A program made the translations under genes and the position numbers. From NCBI GenBank assembly GCA_036568605.1, contig DATCSE010000025.1, positions 1 to 19,101 of the forward strand: a stretch of DNA of 19,101 bases, written 5' to 3'. The notes below the pieces were generated by a model. The model saw only the letters and a program-made list of their open reading frames with translations. It was not told the origin of the DNA and did not search any database. This stretch comes from DATCSE01 sp036568605 (lineage in GTDB: Bacteria; Pseudomonadota; Gammaproteobacteria; Burkholderiales; Burkholderiaceae_C). Below, piece by piece: positions 1 to 5,183 of this stretch; the stretch's first letter is position 1; the number at the start of each line of letters is the position of its first letter.

Positions 1-96
1 GGCACGTTCGCGCTGCCGCCGACGCGCGTCGAGGCGATGTATGCGCCGGAGAGTTTCGGCGAGGCGCCGAATGCGGCGGTGGAGGTGGGGCCGTGA
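1..96 (+). CDS. C-terminal end of probable alpha-2-macroglobulin family protein (YfhM-like), partial
   Basis: An open frame enters from the left edge and ends at TGA 94-96, leaving 31 residues with the core PPTRVEAMYAPES. Its stop overlaps the GTG start of pbpC (GTGA at 93-96), so the two genes are translationally coupled. Alpha-2-macroglobulin homologues (YfhM) are the classic upstream partners of pbpC in proteobacteria, and their C-termini end with a similar short tail containing a 'MY-P-E' segment. YfhM-type proteins are periplasmic, lipid-anchored protease traps thought to work with PbpC in envelope defence and repair. The assignment rests mainly on gene order plus this short tail, because all diagnostic domains lie outside the window. 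Confidence 0.55.
   Translation, partial: GTFALPPTRVEAMYAPESFGEAPNAAVEVGP
81..86 (+). promoter_or_regulatory. Strong ribosome binding site for pbpC, inside the upstream gene
   Basis: GGAGGT lies 6 bases before the GTG at 93. It supports 93 as the ancestral pbpC start, although an alternative in-frame GTG at 180 exists at the right end of the inserted palindrome. Confidence 0.6.
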
Positions 97-2333
97 GACC
101 GCGGCGCGCGGCCCTCACCCTAACCCTCTCCCAGAGGGAGAGGGGACTGCACTCCCTCTCCCTCTGGGAGAGGGCCGGGGTGAGGGCCGCGCTCCTCAGT
201 GCATTGGCCATCGCGCCAGCAGCCCACGCCCTCCCCACCTTCGCCGACGTGCGATCCGCGCACCGCCCGTCCGACATCACGCTGCTGGACCGCCGCGGCG
301 AGCCGATCCAGACGCTGCGCGTCGACAAGACCGTGCGCCGCCTTGCCTGGGCGCCGCTCGACCAGATCTCGCCGGCGTTGCTGCAGGCGGTCGTGCTCAG
401 CGAGGACAAGCGCTTCTACGAGCACAGCGGCGTCGACTGGGGCGCCGTCGCGACCAGCGCCTGGGGCAACCTCTGGAACACGCGCACACGCGGCGCCTCG
501 ACCTTGACGATGCAGCTCGCCGGCCTCATCGACGACGGCCTTGCGCGGCCCGGCGGCGGGCGCAGCGTCGTGCAAAAACTCGGCCAGGCGGCGACGGCGG
601 TGCAGCTCGAGCGGCGCTGGAAGAAGAGCGAGATCCTCGAGGCCTATCTGAATTCGGTGACCTACCGCGGCGAGGTCGTCGGCATCGAGGCGTTGTCGCA
701 GACCTTGTTCGGCAAGCATGCGAGCGGGCTGGTCGCGCAGGAGGCGGCGATCGCCGCGGCGCTGCTGCGCGGGCCGAACGCGAAGCCGCCACAGGTTGCG
801 CAGCGGGCCTGCGGCGTGCTGCAACTGCAGCAGTTGCCATGCACCGGCGTGACCGCGCTGACCGAGACGGCGCTCGCGCGGCGAGGCGGCATGGTGCTGG
901 GCGAGCAGCTCGCGCCGCACTACGCGCGTCAGGTGATCACGAGCGGCGGTCCGGCGCAGCAACGCAGCACGCTGGATGCGCGGCTGCAGCGGTATGCGGT
1001 GACTCAATTGCGGCGGCAGCTCGCCGAGCTGGCGGACCGCAACGTCGAGGATGGCGCGGCGGTCGTGCTCGACAACCGCAGCGGCGAAGTGCTCGCGTGG
1101 GTCGGCTCCGGCGGCGCCGATCTCTCCGACGCGGCGCAGGTCGACGGCGTGCTCGCACGGCGCCAGCCCGGCTCGACCTTGAAGCCCTTCGTCTATGAGC
1201 TCGCGCTCGAGCGCCGGCTGATCACGCCGGCGAGCCTGATCGACGACTCGCCGGCGCAGATCGCGACGAGCAGCGGCCTGTACCTGCCGCAGAACTATGA
1301 CCATGACTTCAAGGGCTACGTCAGCGCGCGCACCGCGCTGGGCGCAAGCCTGAACGTGCCGGCGGTGCGCATCGGCGCGATGCTCGGACCGGACGCGCTG
1401 GTCGAGCGTCTGAACGCGTTCGGGTTGGCGCTGCCGCAGAGCGGCGGGTACTACGGCCATGCGGTGGCGCTCGGTGCGCCGGACGTGACCTTGCTCGCGT
1501 TGACGAATGCGTACCGCACGTTGGCGAATGGCGGGGTCTATTCGGCTGTCGAGACCGCGTGGACCAGCGCTTCGACAAGCTCAGCGCGAACGGAGGGGGT
1601 GGCGGGCGCCGAGGCGCCTCGCCGCGTTGCCGACGCCGCCTCGGTCTTCCTCGTCACCGACATCCTCGCCGACAACAACGCCCGCGCCCGTACGTTCGGC
1701 CTGACCAGCCTGCTCGCGACACGCGGCTTCGCCGCGGTCAAGACCGGCACGAGCAAAGACATGCGCGACAACTGGTGCATCGGCTACACCGACCGCTACA
1801 CCGTCGGCGTCTGGGTCGGCAACGCGAGCGGCGCGGCGATGCACGGGGTCAGCGGGATCAGCGGCGCCGCGCCGGTGTGGCAGGCGCTGGTCCAGTGGCT
1901 GCATCGGGACAGCCCTTCGAAAGCCCCGACACCGCCCGTGGGCGTGGTCGCGACGCACGTCGCATTCGACGCACAGCGCGAGCCGGCACGCGACGAGTGG
2001 TTCCTCGCCGGTACCGAGCAATCGGTGGTGCGCGGCAGCACCTCGATCGATCCGCAACGCGGCTTCGGCATCACGAGCCCGCGCGACGGCAGCATCTTCG
2101 CGATCGACCCGGACATGCCGGGCGCCGCTCAACGCATCACGTTCGAAGGCGAGCCCGGCACCTGGGTGCTCGACGGCAAGCGCCTCGGCACGTCGTCGCG
2201 CCTCGCGTGGGTGCCTTGGCCCGGGCGACACGAGCTCGCGCTGCTGGCGCGCGACGGCAGCACGCTGCAGACCGTGCGCTTCGAGGTGCGCGGTGCGGGG
2301 TTGAAGCAGAACGCCCGAACCCGTTCGCCCTGA
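93..2333 (+). CDS. pbpC: Penicillin-binding protein 1C, bifunctional peptidoglycan glycosyltransferase/transpeptidase
   Basis: This class A PBP (746 aa) polymerises lipid II into glycan strands and crosslinks stem peptides in the periplasm, anchored by an N-terminal hydrophobic segment (about 31-46). The GT51 domain spans about 55-225, with EDKRF (catalytic Glu104), GASTLTMQ (134-141) and KKSEILEAYLN (177-187). The transpeptidase follows, with SxxK as STLK (Ser361), SxN as SLN (419-421) and KTGTS (550-554). A BiPBP_C-type C-terminal domain covers about 655-735 and distinguishes PbpC from other class A PBPs. GTG 93 has a good ribosome site and overlaps the previous stop. Three parts derive from dispersed repeats: residues about 5-33 (87-bp palindrome), about 490-500, and the stop codon itself. 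In-frame GTG 180 would give a compact signal sequence, MRAALLSALAIAPAAHA. All catalytic motifs are intact, so the gene is probably functional. Confidence 0.95.
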   Translation: MRPRRAALTLTLSQRERGLHSLSLWERAGVRAALLSALAIAPAAHALPTFADVRSAHRPSDITLLDRRGEPIQTLRVDKTVRRLAWAPLDQISPALLQAVVLSEDKRFYEHSGVDWGAVATSAWGNLWNTRTRGASTLTMQLAGLIDDGLARPGGGRSVVQKLGQAATAVQLERRWKKSEILEAYLNSVTYRGEVVGIEALSQTLFGKHASGLVAQEAAIAAALLRGPNAKPPQVAQRACGVLQLQQLPCTGVTALTETALARRGGMVLGEQLAPHYARQVITSGGPAQQRSTLDARLQRYAVTQLRRQLAELADRNVEDGAAVVLDNRSGEVLAWVGSGGADLSDAAQVDGVLARRQPGSTLKPFVYELALERRLITPASLIDDSPAQIATSSGLYLPQNYDHDFKGYVSARTALGASLNVPAVRIGAMLGPDALVERLNAFGLALPQSGGYYGHAVALGAPDVTLLALTNAYRTLANGGVYSAVETAWTSASTSSARTEGVAGAEAPRRVADAASVFLVTDILADNNARARTFGLTSLLATRGFAAVKTGTSKDMRDNWCIGYTDRYTVGVWVGNASGAAMHGVSGISGAAPVWQALVQWLHRDSPSKAPTPPVGVVATHVAFDAQREPARDEWFLAGTEQSVVRGSTSIDPQRGFGITSPRDGSIFAIDPDMPGAAQRITFEGEPGTWVLDGKRLGTSSRLAWVPWPGRHELALLARDGSTLQTVRFEVRGAGLKQNARTRSP
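106..192. repeat. 87-bp dispersed palindromic repeat inserted in the 5' end of pbpC
   Basis: Two arms of about 40 bases each form a long inverted repeat, with a short central spacer near 148-152. The outer ends are GCGCGGCCCTC (106-116) and its complement (182-192). The inner parts CTCTCCCAGAGGGAGAGG and CTCTCCCTCTGGGAGAGG are themselves near-palindromic. Length 87 is a multiple of three, and no stop occurs in the pbpC frame, where it reads LTLTLSQRERG...SLWERAGVR. This type of repeat is familiar from many GC-rich proteobacterial genomes, where other frames give peptides such as PHPNPLPEGEG. A degenerate relative lies at 4881-4978. Confidence 0.9.
166..182 (+). promoter_or_regulatory. Repeat-borne Shine-Dalgarno-like run plus in-frame GTG (possible internal pbpC start)
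   Basis: Inside the right arm of the palindrome, GGGAGAGGG (166-174) is followed 5 bases later by GTG (180-182), in the pbpC frame. Starting here gives MRAALLSALAIAPAAHA, a compact signal sequence. Whether it is used cannot be decided from sequence; the GTG at 93 has a comparable site. Confidence 0.4.
1567..1591 (-). repeat. Short dispersed repeat (type B) inside the pbpC coding region
   Basis: On the minus strand this reads with the core CGCTGAGCTTGTCGAAGCG, differing at only a few bases from the copies at 2323-2347 and 2365-2388. In pbpC it encodes about residues 492-500 (ASTSSARTE) and lies in the linker before the KTG-containing part, where the family tolerates length variation. Confidence 0.8.
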
Positions 2334-2347
2334 GCCTGTCGAAGGGC
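2323..2347 (+). repeat. Type B dispersed repeat supplying the pbpC stop codon
   Basis: Core CCCTGAGCCTGTCGAAGGG. The TGA at 2331-2333 within this core is the pbpC stop codon, so the native C-terminus has been replaced or trimmed at the repeat boundary. Confidence 0.8.
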
Positions 2348-2364
2348 TGCCGCGATCAACTACC

Positions 2365-2388
2365 GTTCGCCCTGAGGTATCGAAGGGC
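2365..2388 (+). repeat. Type B dispersed repeat, second copy
   Basis: Core CCCTGAGGTATCGAAGGG, in the same orientation as the copy 42 bases upstream. It faces an inverted partial copy at 2406-2426, so the pair could fold into a hairpin between the convergent pbpC and the minus-strand membrane-protein gene. Confidence 0.75.
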
Positions 2389-2405
2389 GCGAGCGCGCAA
2401 CCATG

Positions 2406-2426
2406 GCTTCGACCCTCAGATCGAAC
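2406..2426 (-). repeat. Type B dispersed repeat, inverted diverged copy
   Basis: The minus strand reads GTTCGATCTGAGGGTCGAAG, a diverged match to the copies at 2323 and 2365. With the 2365-2388 copy it forms an inverted pair just beyond the 3' end of the gene at 2439-2786. A role in bidirectional termination is inferred. Confidence 0.55.
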
Positions 2427-2438
2427 GGCCGTTTGCCG

Positions 2439-2786
2439 CTACGCGAACATCCGCTCCATCGCCACGTCGATCACCATCCCGCACAGGCTGTAGATCAGCG
2501 AGCCGATCAGCGCCGCCGCGAAGCCGTTGACGTGGAAGCCGTCGAGCAGGGAGGCGGCGAAATAGAACATCAGCGCGTTGATCACGAACAAGAACAGCCC
2601 CAGCGTGATCACGGTGACCGGCAAGGTCAGCACCACGAGGATGGGCCGCAGCAGCGTGTTCAACAGGCCCAGCACGAACGCCGCGATCATCGCCGAGCCG
2701 AAGCTCTTGACGGTGACGCCCGGGTACAGATGCGCCACGAGCAGCAGCGCCGCGGCGAGCAACAGCCAACGCACGATCAGTTTCAT
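2439..2786 (-). CDS. Small four-helix membrane protein, phage holin superfamily IV / YvlD-like
   Basis: The 115-aa product is almost entirely hydrophobic, with four predicted membrane helices at about 4-21, 30-52, 58-80 and 88-108. The loop segment LLNTLLRPILVVLTLPVTV matches the conserved 'N-x-x-L-R-P-I-L' core of the widespread bacterial membrane family annotated as phage holin family protein / YvlD / DUF360. Despite the name, these chromosomal proteins are not known lysis proteins and their role is poorly defined; some relatives respond to envelope stress. The gene is convergent with pbpC, with the repeat cluster 2323-2426 in between, and divergent from tonB. Its start (ATG at 2786) is 111 bases from the tonB start, so the shared spacer must hold both promoters. 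Confidence 0.85.
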   Translation of the reverse strand: MKLIVRWLLLAAALLLVAHLYPGVTVKSFGSAMIAAFVLGLLNTLLRPILVVLTLPVTVITLGLFLFVINALMFYFAASLLDGFHVNGFAAALIGSLIYSLCGMVIDVAMERMFA

Positions 2787-2859
2787 GGCGCGAAGGATAG
2801 CGGCAACCGGCGCGCACTCGGTTCGAAGCTTGTCGAATGATCGTTCGAGGGCTTTTCAA

Positions 2860-2874
2860 TAGGAATCATTCGCA
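2860..2874. promoter_or_regulatory. Fur-box-like operator upstream of tonB
   Basis: TAGGAATCATTCGCA matches the 7-1-7 Fur consensus TGAGAATNATTCTCA at 11 of 14 specified positions and lies in an AT-richer island 24 bases before the tonB start. Its place ahead of the TonB-ExbBD-siderophore block fits iron repression. The upstream half of the spacer also faces the minus-strand gene at 2786, which could be affected too. Confidence 0.7.
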
Positions 2875-2897
2875 TTCGTGTTAAATTTGGTGAAGGT

Positions 2898-3638
2898 ATG
2901 AATACAACCGTCACCATCGCCGAGACGCTGGCGAAGCCGACCCCGGGCTTCGTGCCACCGCCGTTGCCGCCGGCCGGCGCGCGCGGCGATGCGCTGTCGC
3001 CCAGCCAGCGCCGCGCGATGGTGGCCGCGATCCTCGCGGCGCATGTCGCCGGCGTGTACGGGCTGATGCGGGTCGGCGCGATGCGTGAAGCGGTGCGCGA
3101 TGCCGCGCCGATGTTCGTGGACTGGATCGCGCCGCCGGCGCCGCCGACGCCGCCCGCACCGCCGCCTCCACCGAAACCGCAGCCGATTCCGAAGAAGCTG
3201 ACGCCCACGCCGGTGATCGCCGCGGCACCCAGCCCGGCGCCGGCCGCGTTCGTCGTGCCGGCGCCGCCGCCCGAGCCGGTGGTGGTCGAAACGCCGGCAC
3301 CGCCGGCTCCGGTCGTCGCTGCGCCGGCGCCGCCCGCGCCGCCACCGCCGCCCAAGATCATCCCGGCCTCGGCGGTGCAGTACCTCGAGCCGCCGCCGCT
3401 CGAGTACCCGCGGCTCTCGCGCCGCAGCAACGAAAGCGGGCGCGTGATGGTGCGCGTCTACATCGACACCGCCGGCCTGCCGCGAACCGTGCAGGTCAAC
3501 CAGTCGTCGGGCTTCGTGCGGCTCGACGATGCGGCCGTGGCGGCGGTCCAGAAGGCCCGCTTCAAGCCCTACACCGAGAACGGCCAGCCGATCGCCGGCT
3601 GGGCGTTGATCCCCCTCGATTTCAATCTGGAGAAGTGA
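2898..3638 (+). CDS. tonB: TonB energy transducer
   Basis: This 246-aa TonB protein couples the inner-membrane proton gradient, harvested by ExbB-ExbD, to outer-membrane receptors. A short Pro-containing cytoplasmic N-terminus (1-38) is followed by one membrane helix (about 39-58) with an internal His (H49, in AAHVAG) like that of the TonB helix. A Pro/Ala/Lys-rich periplasm-spanning linker covers 79-166. The TonB_C fold (167-246) carries the family signatures YPRLSRR, GRVMVRVYID and SSGFVRLDDAAVAAVQKARFKPY. ATG 2898 follows a GGTGAAGG run and lies just downstream of a Fur-box-like site. The next gene, exbB, starts at or within 3 bases of its stop, so tonB appears to be the first gene of the iron operon. 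Confidence 0.96.
   Translation: MNTTVTIAETLAKPTPGFVPPPLPPAGARGDALSPSQRRAMVAAILAAHVAGVYGLMRVGAMREAVRDAAPMFVDWIAPPAPPTPPAPPPPPKPQPIPKKLTPTPVIAAAPSPAPAAFVVPAPPPEPVVVETPAPPAPVVAAPAPPAPPPPPKIIPASAVQYLEPPPLEYPRLSRRSNESGRVMVRVYIDTAGLPRTVQVNQSSGFVRLDDAAVAAVQKARFKPYTENGQPIAGWALIPLDFNLEK
3629..3632 (+). promoter_or_regulatory. Ribosome binding site that favours the second GTG of exbB
   Basis: GGAG lies 8 bases before GTG 3641 but only 2 bases before GTG 3635, so 3641 is the better-spaced start. Confidence 0.5.
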
Positions 3639-3640
3639 AC

Positions 3641-4414
3641 GTGAACGCATCCGCGGCGGCAGCAGACGCCACCCTCGGCTTCGGCCATTTCATCGCGCAA
3701 AGCGATGCGGTCGGCAAGGCCCTGCTCGTGATCCTGATCGTGATGTCGGTGCTGTCGTGGATCATCATCGCGATCAAGGGCGCGACGCTGGTCGTGCGCA
3801 AAGGGCGCAGCAGCACCTTCCTGAACTTCTTCTGGAACGCGACCTCCTTGGAGGCGGTGGCCGCCGAGATCACGACGCACGGCGCGCGCGACCCGTTCTC
3901 GCACCTGACCGCGCACGCGATGCAGGCGCAGGCGCACCATGCGAAGTACGGCGCCGCGAAGCTCGAGGAGGCCGGCACCTCCAGCGAGTTCGTCACGCGC
4001 ACGATCAAGAAGGTGCTGGACGAAGAGACCACGCGGCTCGAGAACGGCCTGTCGGTGCTCGCCACGGTCGGTGCGACGGCGCCGTTCGTCGGGCTGTTCG
4101 GCACGGTCTGGGGCGTGTACCACGCGCTGGTCGCGATCGGCATGAGCGGCGCGGGCACGCTGGACAAGGTCGCCGGCCCGGTCGGTGAGGCGCTGATCAT
4201 GACGGGGCTCGGGCTCGCGGTCGCGATCCCCGCGGTCGTCGGCTACAACTGGCTCACGCGCGCGAACCGCGTGCTGATCGCCAAGCTCGATGCGTTCGCG
4301 TACGAGCTGCATACCTTCGTCTCGATGGGCCAGCCGCTGGGCACCGGCAGCGCCGATGCCGCGGCCGCGAGCAACGTGCGGGCGATGGCTACGGCCCGCC
4401 CGGCCGCGGCCTGA
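3641..4414 (+). CDS. exbB: ExbB, MotA/TolQ/ExbB proton-channel subunit of the TonB system
   Basis: This inner-membrane protein of 257 aa pentamerises around ExbD helices to form the proton channel that powers TonB. Membrane helices lie at about 27-46, 136-165 and 184-205. The signature LSVLATVGATAPFVGLFGTVWGVYHAL lies at about 137-163, and GPVGEALIMTGLGLAVAIPAVVGYN at about 179-203. A long cytoplasmic stretch separates the first two helices, as usual for ExbB/TolQ. GTG 3641 is chosen for ribosome-site spacing; GTG 3635, overlapping the tonB stop, would add two residues. The gene is tightly packed between tonB and exbD (21-base gap). Pairing with tonB rather than tolR/tolA/tolB makes ExbB more likely than TolQ. 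Confidence 0.95.
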   Translation: MNASAAAADATLGFGHFIAQSDAVGKALLVILIVMSVLSWIIIAIKGATLVVRKGRSSTFLNFFWNATSLEAVAAEITTHGARDPFSHLTAHAMQAQAHHAKYGAAKLEEAGTSSEFVTRTIKKVLDEETTRLENGLSVLATVGATAPFVGLFGTVWGVYHALVAIGMSGAGTLDKVAGPVGEALIMTGLGLAVAIPAVVGYNWLTRANRVLIAKLDAFAYELHTFVSMGQPLGTGSADAAAASNVRAMATARPAAA

Positions 4415-4435
4415 TCGGGCGCGAGGAGCAAGACC

Positions 4436-4858
4436 GTGGCTTTCGCAAGCTTCGACGCCAAGAACGCGAGCGCGCCGATGTCCGAGATCAACATGGTGCC
4501 GTTGATCGACGTGATGCTGGTGCTGCTGGTGATCTTCATCATCACCGCGCCGCTCCTGACCCAGGCGGTCAAGCTCGAGCTGCCGAAGGCGAACTCGCAG
4601 GTCAACGACCTGCGGCCCGAGAAGATCGAGTTCGCAATCGACGCGAGCGGGGCGTTGTACTGGAACGGCGAGCCGGTGACTCGCGCCGAGGCCGCCAAGC
4701 GCTTCGACGGCGAGGGCAAGAAGTCGCCGCAGCCCGAGGTGCATCTGCGCGCTGACCAGGCGGTTGCGTACCGCGTGGTGGCGCAGACGCTGGCGGATGC
4801 GGCCAAGGCCGGGCTGACCAAGGTCGGGTTCGTCAGCGATCCGGACGTGGCGCAGTGA
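4436..4858 (+). CDS. exbD: ExbD, proton-channel and TonB-interacting subunit
   Basis: At 140 aa this is the normal ExbD length. A short cytoplasmic N-terminus (to about 20) leads into a single membrane helix, MVPLIDVMLVLLVIFIITAP. Asp25 is the essential protonatable residue and has the same number in E. coli ExbD. The periplasmic domain (about 45-140) ends with VVAQTLADAAKAGLTKVGFVSDP, typical of ExbD/TolR. The GTG start at 4436 is preceded by GAGGAG with good spacing. Its stop overlaps an in-frame GTG of the following hemP reading frame (GTGA at 4855-4858), suggesting translational coupling. It forms one complex with the two genes upstream. Confidence 0.96.
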   Translation: MAFASFDAKNASAPMSEINMVPLIDVMLVLLVIFIITAPLLTQAVKLELPKANSQVNDLRPEKIEFAIDASGALYWNGEPVTRAEAAKRFDGEGKKSPQPEVHLRADQAVAYRVVAQTLADAAKAGLTKVGFVSDPDVAQ

Positions 4859-4869
4859 AGCTTGAGGCG

Positions 4870-5103
4870 ATGACGCAGCGCGTTGGCCCTCACCCCAACC
4901 CTCTCCCAGAGGGAGAGGGGGCTTCGATTCCCTCTCGGGAGGGCGAAGCGAGGGGTCGGGTCGCGGTGAGGGGCCGCGAGCCCTTGCGAATCAACAGCGA
5001 CCAGCTTTTCGTTGACGGCGCCGTCGAGCTTCAGATCGACCACCACGGCGTCCTGTACCGCCTCAAACAGACCTCGCTCGGGAAGCTCATCCTGACCAAG
5101 TAA
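4870..5103 (+). CDS. hemP: HemP family hemin uptake protein with repeat-extended N-terminus
   Basis: The C-terminal 40 residues (SDQLFVDGAVELQIDHHG, then YRLKQTSLGKLILTK) match the compact HemP family, including its terminal 'GKLILTK'. HemP proteins are small, Fur-controlled factors found beside heme and siderophore uptake genes. In Burkholderia relatives HemP has been reported as a regulator of heme-uptake genes. The start is uncertain: ATG 4870 (77 aa), GTG 4855 overlapping the exbD stop (82 aa), or GTG 4966 (45 aa). The first two place a degenerate palindromic repeat (4881-4978) in frame as residues reading GPHPNPLPEGEG; the third starts at the repeat's right edge. Family identity is firm and the N-terminus is not. 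Confidence 0.85.
   Translation: MTQRVGPHPNPLPEGEGASIPSREGEARGRVAVRGREPLRINSDQLFVDGAVELQIDHHGVLYRLKQTSLGKLILTK
4881..4978. repeat. Degenerate copy of the long palindromic repeat at the 5' end of hemP
   Basis: The left arm (CCCTCACCCCAACCCTCTCC, then CAGAGGGAGAGGGG) is nearly identical to that at 111-145. The right arm is diverged (for example CTCTCGGGAGGGC) but keeps the terminal GGTGAGGGGCCGCG. It stays open in the hemP frame, which differs from the frame used in pbpC. Confidence 0.8.
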
Positions 5104-5170
5104 CCCCTTCATCTTTCATCACGACAAGACCCGCACCAGCCCGCCGCCGCCAGCCCGTGCACCACCCAAA

Positions 5171-5175
5171 AAGGA
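5171..5175 (+). promoter_or_regulatory. Ribosome binding site deciding the start of the siderophore receptor
   Basis: AAGGA lies 8 bases before GTG 5184. The upstream in-frame GTG at 5157 has no comparable site, so 5184 is preferred. Confidence 0.55.
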
Positions 5176-5183
5176 AAACGCAC

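Noticed and set aside
41..1198. A 385-codon plus-strand open frame overlapping pbpC
   Set aside because: It reads through the palindromic repeat in another open frame (PHPNPLPEGEG-like), then becomes Arg/Ala-rich shadow sequence.
2817..2850. GGTTCGAAGCTTGTCGAATGATCG, possibly a decayed type B repeat upstream of the Fur-like site
   Set aside because: Only the AGCTTGTCGAA part matches and the left half lacks several bases; it could be chance.
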